Source of the DNA: an uncultured Lachnospiraceae bacterium
GTDB taxonomy: Bacteria > Bacillota > Clostridia > Lachnospirales > Lachnospiraceae
NCBI GenBank assembly: GCA_910589265.1
Contig: CAJUTQ010000083.1
Coordinates: 7,311 to 71,310, forward strand
Length of the DNA: 64,000 nt
Direction of reading: 5' to 3'
Below the pieces are notes generated by a model. It ran no database searches and was not told the origin of the DNA. It saw nothing but the letters and a program-made list of their open reading frames with translations. This document shows, piece by piece, positions 1-8,105 of this stretch; position 1 is the stretch's first letter; every line of letters begins with the position of its first letter. The translations under genes and the position numbers were made by a program.

Positions 1-429
1 AGAAAATCGTCACATAGCACGTAGGATAGTGAATATCATCTGATATGGATCACAAAATATTGGGAAACGAGTGATCACTGGAAAGATAGCAATAGGAACG
101 AAGGAATTGCTCCGAATTGTTTGCCAAAGTAATGAAACAGAAACCTTGACAGATTATATCAATATGTGAGTATTTGTGCCGTCCTACTTATCTGCAAGTA
201 AATGGGTTCAATATATGAAAGGGAACATATCCAGAAACATGCAAATGGAATATAAAAAATGAAGCAGAGCATTCTGGGGACAGCATTTGTAGAGGATACT
301 TTGGGGAAAGTAGTGGCAATGTAACAGATGAAATCATTATAGAGAATATCCAAAAACAGAATTTACAAGAGAGAAGCAAATCGGATAACTTTGAGAGGGG
401 AATTTCCATATTTAGAAAGGCTGTTTTAG
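1..429 (+). pseudogene. IS200/IS605-family transposase (TnpA) remnant
   Basis: Broken reading frames line up in order with an HUH-type single-strand transposase of the IS200 clade. From base 2 the frame gives KRVITGKIA and ELLRIVCQ, then after a stop PSYLSASKWVQYMKG, and after another stop SRAFWGQHL. A shift of frame near 295 continues with CRGYF and SSGNVTDEIIIENIQKQ, ending at the stop at 427-429. The catalytic HIH segment expected before PSYL is missing; only INM-stop-VFV remains. There are at least three in-frame stops and one frameshift, so it is dead. The 5' end runs off or stops at the window edge. Family assignment rests on my recognition of the conserved C-terminal blocks. Confidence 0.75.
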
Positions 430-441
430 CTGCTGTTCATC

Positions 442-469
442 TTGTATAGTTTTTCTTCTACACTATAAT
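442..469 (+). promoter_or_regulatory. possible sigma-A promoter downstream of the transposase remnant
   Basis: TTGTAT, 16-base spacer, perfect TATAAT. The same stretch holds TATAGT and ACTATA as inverted arms. It lies 225 bases before the BMP gene and could drive a long leader; a second, closer promoter is at 588-616. Confidence 0.3.
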
Positions 470-587
470 TTTTACAATGAAGTGGTTGTATGTGCACAAA
501 TATGAAAAGGTTCATACATTTTAACTGAAAATACTGGAAAATTTATGCATCCTTACTTTTTGGCCTGATGATAGGCTTAACTATCTA

Positions 588-616
588 TTGAAATCAGATA
601 ATAATTATGTTAGTAT
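588..616 (+). promoter_or_regulatory. sigma-A promoter of the BMP lipoprotein gene
   Basis: TTGAAA at 588-593, 17-base spacer and TAGTAT at 611-616, about 78 bases before the ATG. I looked for a purine riboswitch in the leader and saw none. Confidence 0.5.
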
Positions 617-693
617 AGAAGCGTAAAACAGATATAGCTGTAAAAGAGACAATCAGCTATAGGAGGATAGGTTTATTCATAGGAGGATAAGGT

Positions 694-1851
694 ATGAAAA
701 AGAGATTATTAAGCTCCATTTTATGTGCAGCAGTTGTTTCTTCCATGCTAATGGGATGTGGGGGAACAAGTCAGGAAACCCCAGCCAGTGGAACGACGGA
801 TACAGAAACGACAGACACAGGGGAAGAACCCCAGGCTGCTGACTCTGGAACAACCAGTGATGGGGGCGCAGAGCTGGCCTTAGTGACAGACTTAGGAACA
901 ATAGATGATAAGTCCTTTAATCAAGGCTCGTGGGAAGGTTTGAAGAAATACGGAGATGAGAATTCCATTTCTTACAAATATTATCAACCTCAGGAAGGGA
1001 CAACCTCTTCTTATGTAGAAACGATAGGACTGGCTATAGAAGGAGGAGCAAAGCTCGTTGTATGTCCTGGATTTTTATTTGAGGAGCCTATTTACATTGT
1101 CCAGGATGAATATCCAGATGTAACCTTTATTCTCATTGACGGGGAGCCCCACAATGCTGACAACTCAGACAGGAAGACAAATACCAACGTACTTCCTATT
1201 TTATTCCAGGAAGATCAGGCAGGCTTTTTGGCAGGTTATGCGGCAGTGAAGGAAGGCTATACAAATTTAGGTTTTATGGGAGGAATGGCTGTTCCAGCAG
1301 TTATTCGTTATGGATATGGGTATATTCAAGGAGCTGAAGCCGCTGCAAAAGAAATGAACGTGCCTGTTACCCTCACTTATCATTATACAGGAAACTTTGA
1401 TGCAACACCTGAGGCAAAGGCTATGGCTGCTTCCTGGTATAAAAATGGAACAGAAGTTATATTTGGATGCGGCGGAGCCGTGGGCAATTCTGTAATGGCA
1501 GCAGCAGAGGAGGCAGGTGCGAAAGTAATTGGTGTAGATGTGGATCAGAGCTCAGAATCGGAGACTGTCATTACTTCAGCAGTGAAACTTCTTTCGAACT
1601 CTGTATATGACGGGGTGAAGTCCTATTATGACGGATCTTTTAAAGGGGGAGCAACAGCAGTGCTCACTGTGGAAAACAATGGACTGGGATTGTCCATGGA
1701 ATCCTCCAAATTTGAGACCTTTACCCAAGAGGACTATGATGCTGTTTATGCAAAATTAGCAGGAGGGGAGTTTACAATCAACAATTCCATTGAAGATGGA
1801 ACAACAAAAGACTTAACATTGGAAAAGGTAACTGTATCCTTTGTAGAATAG
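694..1851 (+). CDS. BMP-family nucleoside-binding lipoprotein
   Basis: Substrate-binding lipoprotein of a BmpA/PnrA-type ABC importer, a family known to bind purine or other nucleosides outside the membrane. The 385-residue product begins with a lipoprotein signal ending in LMGC (Cys22), followed by a Thr/Ser/Glu-rich linker to about residue 60. The BMP domain then opens with the family hallmark TDLGTIDDKSFNQGSW and fills the rest. AGGAGG sits at the right distance before the ATG. It is followed by a strong terminator, then ATPase and two permease genes, a cytidine deaminase and an amidohydrolase, which supports nucleoside import for salvage. The terminator would let this binding protein be made in excess over the membrane parts. 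Confidence 0.92.
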   Translation: MKKRLLSSILCAAVVSSMLMGCGGTSQETPASGTTDTETTDTGEEPQAADSGTTSDGGAELALVTDLGTIDDKSFNQGSWEGLKKYGDENSISYKYYQPQEGTTSSYVETIGLAIEGGAKLVVCPGFLFEEPIYIVQDEYPDVTFILIDGEPHNADNSDRKTNTNVLPILFQEDQAGFLAGYAAVKEGYTNLGFMGGMAVPAVIRYGYGYIQGAEAAAKEMNVPVTLTYHYTGNFDATPEAKAMAASWYKNGTEVIFGCGGAVGNSVMAAAEEAGAKVIGVDVDQSSESETVITSAVKLLSNSVYDGVKSYYDGSFKGGATAVLTVENNGLGLSMESSKFETFTQEDYDAVYAKLAGGEFTINNSIEDGTTKDLTLEKVTVSFVE

Positions 1852-1869
1852 TAGATCATAAAAAAGGGA

Positions 1870-1894
1870 GGGGTTCTGTAAGAACCCCTTTTTT
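1870..1894 (+). terminator. intrinsic terminator after the BMP gene
   Basis: Stem GGGGTTCT/AGAACCCC with a 3-base loop, then six T. It lies between the binding protein and its ABC partners, so read-through or a second promoter must supply the downstream genes. Confidence 0.88.
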
Positions 1895-2038
1895 GACAAA
1901 GGACTTTCTGGAATTTCCTTCTTTATTATTGATTTTCTGAAAGTTCTTTCCAAAGGTTCACTGTTTTTACAAGTTTTGTGCCGCTGATAATGGGTTGTTA
2001 TGGATACTTCCCCTTTTGCGGAGGAATGGAGTATTACT

Positions 2039-3580
2039 ATGGAATACATTGTAGAGATGTTGCATATTACAAAGAGATTCCCTGGAATCGTTGCCAACGA
2101 TGACATAACTTTGCAGCTGAAAAAAGGAGAGATCCACGCTTTGTTAGGAGAAAATGGGGCGGGAAAATCTACGCTCATGAGCGTTTTATTTGGCATGTAC
2201 CAGCCAGAAGAAGGAATCATTAAGGTTAGGGGAAAAGAGGTTCGCATGAAGGGGCCTTTGGACGCCAATGCCAGGGGAATAGGCATGGTACACCAGCATT
2301 TTCAATTAGTCCATAATTTTACAGTGCTTCAGAATATTGTTCTTGGAGCTGAGACAGTAAAGGGTGGATTGCTTCTCATGGATGGCGCAAGAAAGAAGGT
2401 TATGGAATTAAGTGAAAAGTATAATCTTCTTGTGGATCCAGATGCTATTATTTCTGATATTACTGTAGGTATGCAGCAAAGGGTAGAAATTTTAAAAATG
2501 CTTTACAGAGATAACGATATTTTAATTTTTGATGAGCCGACAGCTGTACTTACTCCTCAGGAAATCAATGAGCTTATATTGATTATGAAAGGATTGGTAA
2601 AAGAAGGAAAATCCATTTTGTTTATTACCCATAAGTTAAATGAAATTAAAGCAGCCGCCGATCGGTGCAGCGTCTTGAGAAGAGGAAAATATATAGGCAC
2701 AGTGGATGTAGCAGCTACGGACAAAGAAGAAATGTCTGAGATGATGGTGGGCAGGAAAGTGAACCTGACTGTTGAAAAGGAGGAGGCAAAACCCAAGGAG
2801 GTTGTGCTGGAATTAAAGGATGTCTGTGTGAAATCTACAAGAGAAGGTCATGTTAAAAATGTGGTGGATCACGTATCTTTAAAAGTGCGAAAGGGAGAGA
2901 TTGTCTGCATTGCAGGAATTGACGGCAACGGCCAGACAGAATTGATTCAGGCCATCAGCGGCATTGGGCCTATGGATGGGGGACAGCTGTTCATAAACGG
3001 GGAAGACATGAGGGGGAAGTCTATCCGTTATAAAAATACCCACGGTTTGTCTCATATTCCAGAAGACAGACATAAACATGGACTTGTCTTAAAATATAAT
3101 CTTGCCTATAATTTGATTTTACAGCAGTATTTTGAACCGCTGTTTCAAAAGGGAGGATTTTTAAAAAAACAAAGTATTTATTCCTATGGAGAAGAATTAA
3201 TTAAAAAATATGATATTCGTAGTGGGGAGGGATGTTATACAACGGTTGGCAGTATGTCAGGAGGAAACCAGCAAAAGGCCATTATTGCCAGGGAAATTTC
3301 CAGACATCCAGACATCCTCCTTGCCGTTCAGCCTACAAGAGGATTGGATGTAGGGGCTATAGAATATATTCACAAAGAACTTGTAAAACAGAGAGATAAA
3401 GGGGCGGGAATTTTGCTTGTCTCTTTAGAGCTGGATGAAGTTATGAACTTAAGTGACAGAATTCTTGTTATTTTTGAAGGGGCATTGACCGCAGAGTTAA
3501 ATCCTAAAGAAGTGTCCATGCAGGAATTAGGGCTTTATTTGGCTGGTTCAAAGAGAGGAGGTCAGGAAGATGGAAGATAA
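2039..3580 (+). CDS. nucleoside ABC importer, ATP-binding protein (double NBD)
   Basis: Tandem-ATPase subunit of a BMP-type sugar/nucleoside importer, 513 residues. The first nucleotide-binding domain has Walker A GENGAGKST at residues 37-45 and Walker B ILIFDEPTAVLTP; its signature is the relaxed ITVGMQQR. The second half has a degenerate P-loop (GIDGNGQTE), signature SGGNQQK and LLAVQPTRGLD. This asymmetry is normal for the family. An ATG at 2000 is in frame, but the one at 2039 has GGAG seven bases ahead and matches the usual MEYIVEM-type start. The stop overlaps the next gene by 11 bases, indicating translational coupling with the permeases. Confidence 0.92.
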   Translation: MEYIVEMLHITKRFPGIVANDDITLQLKKGEIHALLGENGAGKSTLMSVLFGMYQPEEGIIKVRGKEVRMKGPLDANARGIGMVHQHFQLVHNFTVLQNIVLGAETVKGGLLLMDGARKKVMELSEKYNLLVDPDAIISDITVGMQQRVEILKMLYRDNDILIFDEPTAVLTPQEINELILIMKGLVKEGKSILFITHKLNEIKAAADRCSVLRRGKYIGTVDVAATDKEEMSEMMVGRKVNLTVEKEEAKPKEVVLELKDVCVKSTREGHVKNVVDHVSLKVRKGEIVCIAGIDGNGQTELIQAISGIGPMDGGQLFINGEDMRGKSIRYKNTHGLSHIPEDRHKHGLVLKYNLAYNLILQQYFEPLFQKGGFLKKQSIYSYGEELIKKYDIRSGEGCYTTVGSMSGGNQQKAIIAREISRHPDILLAVQPTRGLDVGAIEYIHKELVKQRDKGAGILLVSLELDEVMNLSDRILVIFEGALTAELNPKEVSMQELGLYLAGSKRGGQEDGR

Positions 3581-4664
3581 GAGACAGAGAGGACAGGGAA
3601 GTCTTTTGCCCCTCCTTTCTTCTATTAGTGCAATTTTTGTAGGACTTCTCATAGGGTTTCTTGTACTTTTATGTTCCAATGCATCCCAGGCCTTACCAGG
3701 TTTTGGAGCTATTTTGACAGGAGCTCTTACCCATGGAATGAAAGGAGTAGGACAGGTTTTCTATTACGCTACCCCTATTATGATGACAGGCTTATCCGTA
3801 GGCTTTGCCTTTCAGTCTGGACTATTTAATATTGGTACCCCAGGTCAGTTTATTGTAGGAGGTTTTGGGGCCTGCTATGTGGGAATTATGATGAAATCTT
3901 TGGGAGGAGTTCATTGGATAGTAGCTTTATTGGCCAGTATTTTGCTTGGCGCCTTATGGGGATGTGTTCCAGGTATACTGAAGGCTTTTTTTAATGTTAA
4001 TGAAGTGATTGCAGCTATTATGATGAATTATATTGGAATGTATGGGGTAAATTGGATTGTTAAAAGCTATAAGCCAATGTTTAACAATTTAAGAAATGAG
4101 TCAAACCCAGTGGCAGCTACAGCCAACATTCCCAAAATGGGTTTGGATAAGCTTTTTCCAGGATCCAGTGTCAATGGAGGCTTTTTAATTGGAATTGTCT
4201 TCATTATTCTTATTTATTTATTATTAAATAAAACAACCTTTGGTTATGAGTTAAAAGCAGTGGGACATAATAGAGATGCCAGTAAATATGCAGGAATCAA
4301 TGAAAAGAAGAGTATTATTGTTTCTATGGCTATTGCTGGAGCTATTGCAGGATTGGCAGGAGGTCTTCTCTATTTGGCTGGGAGTGGAAAACATATTGAG
4401 GTGGTAGATGTCCTGGCTTCTGAAGGATTTACAGGAATTTCTGTAGCTCTTTTAGGATTTAATAATCCGATTGGTATTTTTGTTTCCAGTATATTTATTG
4501 CCTATTTGACTGCAGGGGGATTTTACTTACAGCTTTACGAATTTTCTGTAGAAATTATTGATATTATTGTTGCCGTTATAATCTATTTCAGTGCTTTTTC
4601 TCTTGTAGTAAGACTAATTCTTGCAAGGATTAGGCAGGGTAGAAAAGGAGGAAATAAGCTATGA
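3570..4664 (+). CDS. nucleoside ABC importer, permease 1
   Basis: Membrane subunit of the BMP-type importer, 364 residues and mostly hydrophobic, of the branched-chain-amino-acid/ribose permease superfamily. Visible family blocks include FQSGLFNIGTPGQF, NEVIAAIMMNYIG, and GHNRDASKYAGI followed by the glycine-rich SMAIAGAIAGLAGG, the usual coupling region facing the ATPase. About eight to ten membrane segments are apparent. It overlaps the ATPase gene by 11 bases and the second permease by 4, so all three are probably made together. Confidence 0.9.
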   Translation: MEDKRQRGQGSLLPLLSSISAIFVGLLIGFLVLLCSNASQALPGFGAILTGALTHGMKGVGQVFYYATPIMMTGLSVGFAFQSGLFNIGTPGQFIVGGFGACYVGIMMKSLGGVHWIVALLASILLGALWGCVPGILKAFFNVNEVIAAIMMNYIGMYGVNWIVKSYKPMFNNLRNESNPVAATANIPKMGLDKLFPGSSVNGGFLIGIVFIILIYLLLNKTTFGYELKAVGHNRDASKYAGINEKKSIIVSMAIAGAIAGLAGGLLYLAGSGKHIEVVDVLASEGFTGISVALLGFNNPIGIFVSSIFIAYLTAGGFYLQLYEFSVEIIDIIVAVIIYFSAFSLVVRLILARIRQGRKGGNKL

Positions 4665-5614
4665 ATGTCCTTTATTTTATTTTTCAGCAGACGATGTTTT
4701 TTACGATTCCTCTTTTGCTTGTTGCCCTTGGAGGTATGTTTTCAGAGAGGAGCGGAATCATTAATATTGCCCTGGAAGGCATTATGACAATGGGGGCTTT
4801 TACTAGTGTTGTTTTTTTAAACCGTACAGGAGGAGTGATGGGAGGCCAGGGGCAGCTTCTCATTGCTATCCTCATCGCTATGGGAACGGGTGCTCTTTTT
4901 TCTCTGCTACATGCTTATGCTGCAGTAAATATGAAGGCAGATCAAGTTATTAGTGGAACAGCATTGAATATGCTGGCTCCTGCTTTTGCAATTTTTATAG
5001 GAAGAATTTTAAATGGAGTGCAGCAAGTGCAGTTTAATAATACTTTTCGCATAGAGTCTGTGCCTATTCTTGGAAAGATTCCTCTTTTTGGGCCTTTGTT
5101 TTTTCAAAATACCTATATTACTACTTACTTGGGATTTTTGATTTTAGGTTTGTCTATTCTTGTATTATATAAGACAAGATTTGGTTTAAGGTTAAGAGCT
5201 TGTGGTGAGCATCCTCAGGCAGCGGATTCAGCGGGAGTGAATGTTTATCGAATGCAGTACTGTGGCGTCATTATTTCAGGAGCCTTAAGCGGTCTTGGAG
5301 GACTTGTCTTTGTCGTTCCTACATCTACTAACTTTAATGCCACAGTGTCTGGCTATGGATTTTTAGCCTTGGCAGTATTAATTTTTGGCCAGTGGAAGCC
5401 AATAAAAATTTTATATGCTTCCTTATTTTTTGGATTGATGAAGGCAATTGCAGCAGCTTATTCAGGTATTCCATTTTTGAATCATTTAGGAATTTCCAGT
5501 AATTTATATAAAATGATTCCCTATATTGCTACATTAATTGTTCTTATTTTTACTTCGAAAAATTCCCAGGCCCCTAGAGCGGAAGGAATTCCTTATGATA
5601 AAGGGGCAAGGTAA
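4661..5614 (+). CDS. nucleoside ABC importer, permease 2
   Basis: Second membrane subunit, 317 residues, same superfamily as the preceding gene. It shows the paired blocks FSERSGIINIALEGIM, ADQVISGTALNMLAPA and ACGEHPQAADSAGVNVY, then IISGALSGLGG. It starts with ATGA overlapping the stop of permease 1. The C-terminus ends in a short charged tail. Together with the BMP lipoprotein and double ATPase this completes one importer. The next gene follows after 70 bases and encodes a cytidine deaminase, fitting a pyrimidine or general nucleoside substrate. Confidence 0.9.
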   Translation: MNVLYFIFQQTMFFTIPLLLVALGGMFSERSGIINIALEGIMTMGAFTSVVFLNRTGGVMGGQGQLLIAILIAMGTGALFSLLHAYAAVNMKADQVISGTALNMLAPAFAIFIGRILNGVQQVQFNNTFRIESVPILGKIPLFGPLFFQNTYITTYLGFLILGLSILVLYKTRFGLRLRACGEHPQAADSAGVNVYRMQYCGVIISGALSGLGGLVFVVPTSTNFNATVSGYGFLALAVLIFGQWKPIKILYASLFFGLMKAIAAAYSGIPFLNHLGISSNLYKMIPYIATLIVLIFTSKNSQAPRAEGIPYDKGAR

Positions 5615-5684
5615 GGGATAGAGAATGACTGTATTATGACGTAGCTGACAGGAAATCGATAGGGAACAAGAAGGGAATGGTAAA

Positions 5685-6104
5685 ATGAAGGAATTAGTGT
5701 TAAAAGCCATAAAGGCTATGGAACAGGCTTATACTCCCTATTCTCATTTCCAAGTGGGAGCAGCCTTGTTGACCGAGGAGGGAAGGATTTATACAGGATG
5801 TAACATTGAAAATGCAGCGTACACTCCTACCAACTGTGCTGAGAGGACTGCCTTTTTTAAGGCAGTCAGCGAAGGGGAGAGAAACTTTAAAGCAATAGCC
5901 ATTGTAGGAGGAAAGGATGGGGTTTTAACAACGTATACTCCTCCTTGCGGAGTTTGCAGACAAGTAATGATGGAATTTTGCAATCCTAAAACATTTCGTA
6001 TATTTTTAGCAAAATCAACAGAGGAGATAAGGGAAATGACATTGGAGGAGCTTCTTCCGCAAGGTTTTGGTCCAATGGATTTAAAAGAAGGGGATGATAA
6101 ATAG
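5685..6104 (+). CDS. cdd: cytidine deaminase
   Basis: Hydrolytic deamination of cytidine/deoxycytidine to uridine/deoxyuridine in the cytoplasm. The 139-residue length fits the small homotetrameric class. Zinc and catalytic residues are visible: Cys51-Ala-Glu53 in NCAERTAFFKA and PPCGVCRQ near residue 86. The N-terminal YTPYSHFQVGAAL block binds the substrate. The gene follows the nucleoside importer and its TAG stop overlaps the GTG start of the amidohydrolase, so it is part of a salvage operon. Confidence 0.95.
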   Translation: MKELVLKAIKAMEQAYTPYSHFQVGAALLTEEGRIYTGCNIENAAYTPTNCAERTAFFKAVSEGERNFKAIAIVGGKDGVLTTYTPPCGVCRQVMMEFCNPKTFRIFLAKSTEEIREMTLEELLPQGFGPMDLKEGDDK

Positions 6105-7378
6105 TGAGAATTCGCTTTTTTCACGTAAAAATTTTAACCATGGAGAAGGGCCGTCCTATTTTTGACGGAGAGTTATGGGTGGAAAATGAGAGAATCCTTT
6201 ATGTGGGGGAGGGAAAGGCTTCCACAGAGGGAATTGCCTTTGACAGACAGATTGACGGAAGGGGGAACCTTCTCATGCCTGGATTTAAAAATGCCCATAC
6301 CCATTCTGGCATGACCCTTCTTCGCTCTCTTGCAGACGATCTTCCTTTGTTTGACTGGCTTAATCAACAGGTTTTTCCAGTGGAAGAGAAGTTGACAGAG
6401 GAAGACATTTATTATCTCACAAAGCTGGCAGTTCTTGAATATGTGACAAGTGGAATCACAGCCATTTTTGATATGTATTTGACGCCAGAGACTATTGCAC
6501 AAGCAGTGACAGAATGTGGATTGCGCTGCGTCCAGGTGGGCGCAGTAAATAACTTTAGCCAGTCTGTGAAGATGATGGAAGAAATGTATAAAAAATTAAA
6601 TCATCTAGGACCCTTGTCTACTTATATATTGGGATTTCATGGAGAATACACATGTAAAAAAGGGTTGCTGGAAGATATTGCTGCATTAGCCCATCAATAT
6701 AAGGCTCCTATTTTTTCCCATAATTCAGAAACCCTATTTGAGGTAGAAGAATGCAAAAAACGATATGGAAAAACCCCCACTGCTTTTTTAGATTCTCTTG
6801 GCATGTTTGATTATGGGGGAGGGGGCTATCACTGCGTTTATATGACCGAAGAAGATATTTGTATATTTAAGGAAAGAGCGCTTTCTGTTGTCACGAATCC
6901 TAGTTCCAATTTAAAATTGGCCAGTGGAATTGCCCCAATCAAAGACTTTTTGCGAGAGGGAATCAATGTAGCGATAGGGACAGACGGGCCTGCCAGCAAC
7001 AATTGTCTGGATATGTTTCGGGAAATGTTTTTAGTGACAGGACTTGCCAAGTTTCGAGAAAAGGATGCCTCTGCAGTTGACGCAGACCAGGTGCTTTCCA
7101 TGGCTACCCTTGGGGGAGCAAAGGCGATGCATATAAGAGAGAGCGATGTTTTGGCAAAGGGAAAACTGGCAGATATGATTATGCTTGATCTTCACAGGCC
7201 CAATATGCAGCCTATAAACAACATTTCAAAAAATATTGTTTATAGTGGAAGTAAGGAAAATGTAAAGATGACTATGGTCCATGGCAAAATTTTATATGAA
7301 AAAGGAGATTTTTTTGTAGGAATGGATCCAGAAGAAATTTATAGAAAGGTAAACGATATAAAAGAAAGGATCGTTTAA
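6104..7378 (+). CDS. amidohydrolase, SAH/MTA- or guanine-type deaminase family
   Basis: Metal-dependent amidohydrolase, 424 residues, GTG start sharing a base with the cdd stop. The metal site is complete: NAHTHSGM (His65, His67), GFHGEYTC, SHNSET and GTDGPASNN. Sequence style matches the ATZ/TRZ branch that includes S-adenosylhomocysteine/methylthioadenosine deaminases; the block LADDLPLFDWL is characteristic. Its place after a nucleoside importer and cytidine deaminase suggests deamination of a purine nucleoside, but the exact substrate cannot be read from the sequence. Confidence 0.85.
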   Translation: MRIRFFHVKILTMEKGRPIFDGELWVENERILYVGEGKASTEGIAFDRQIDGRGNLLMPGFKNAHTHSGMTLLRSLADDLPLFDWLNQQVFPVEEKLTEEDIYYLTKLAVLEYVTSGITAIFDMYLTPETIAQAVTECGLRCVQVGAVNNFSQSVKMMEEMYKKLNHLGPLSTYILGFHGEYTCKKGLLEDIAALAHQYKAPIFSHNSETLFEVEECKKRYGKTPTAFLDSLGMFDYGGGGYHCVYMTEEDICIFKERALSVVTNPSSNLKLASGIAPIKDFLREGINVAIGTDGPASNNCLDMFREMFLVTGLAKFREKDASAVDADQVLSMATLGGAKAMHIRESDVLAKGKLADMIMLDLHRPNMQPINNISKNIVYSGSKENVKMTMVHGKILYEKGDFFVGMDPEEIYRKVNDIKERIV

Positions 7379-7387
7379 AAGAAGAAA

Positions 7388-8104
7388 ATGAAAATTACGT
7401 ATATTTATCACAGTTGTTTTACAGTGGAACTTGAAAAAAGCGTGTTGATTTTTGATTATTATATGGGGGAACTCCCTGCCTTTTCAAAGGATAAGAAGAT
7501 CTATGTCTTTGCCAGCCATAATCATGGAGATCATTTTGCCATAGAAGTATTGGATTGGATACACCAGTATCCTCATATTTCTTTTCTTTTGGGAAGTGAT
7601 ATTCCAGTGGATGCCCAATATCTTAAGAAAAATGGAAAAGACATAACAGTAAAAGATCATATTAGAACAGTAAAGGAACATAGTACCCTTACTTTGGATG
7701 ACATGTATATCCAGGCTCTTCATTCTACCGACGAGGGGGTTGCCTTTTGTATTGAGCTGGAGGGGAAGAGTATTTATCATGCTGGAGATCTGAATTGGTG
7801 GCATTGGGAGGGAGAACCAGGGGATTTTAATAAAGATCAAGAAAAGGTTTACAAACGGGAAATAGATTCCATTGGGGGAAGGCATTTTGATGCTGCCTTT
7901 GTTCCAGTGGATCCAAGACTTATGGATGCCACCTACTATGGCATTGACTATTTTATGGCTCATACAAAAACAGACCATGTATTTCCCATGCATTTTTGGA
8001 GAAAGTATGATATGTTTCAACAACTGACCAATAGGAAGGAATCAGAGCCTTATAGGGATAGTATTATGACTATCAAAGAAGAAGGACAAAGCTGGGAGCT
8101 GTAA
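7388..8104 (+). CDS. MBL-fold metal-dependent hydrolase
   Basis: Metallo-beta-lactamase-fold protein of 238 residues. The metal motif HNHGDH is at residues 44-49, IYHAGDLN supplies a second ligand region, and VFPMHFW a late histidine. Length and layout resemble the UPF0173/L-ascorbate-lactonase-like branch, without an added domain. It starts 10 bases after the amidohydrolase and ends one base before the MutS-like gene, so it is in the same transcription unit. Substrate unknown. Confidence 0.8.
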   Translation: MKITYIYHSCFTVELEKSVLIFDYYMGELPAFSKDKKIYVFASHNHGDHFAIEVLDWIHQYPHISFLLGSDIPVDAQYLKKNGKDITVKDHIRTVKEHSTLTLDDMYIQALHSTDEGVAFCIELEGKSIYHAGDLNWWHWEGEPGDFNKDQEKVYKREIDSIGGRHFDAAFVPVDPRLMDATYYGIDYFMAHTKTDHVFPMHFWRKYDMFQQLTNRKESEPYRDSIMTIKEEGQSWEL

Positions 8105-8105
8105 A

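Noticed and set aside
430..693. Purine or other riboswitch before the BMP gene
   Set aside because: No conserved three-way-junction bases or P1 helix seen; only a simple promoter and ribosome site.
1813..2286. 157-codon minus-strand ORF
   Set aside because: Antisense to the BMP gene end, a terminator and the ABC ATPase; not protein-like.
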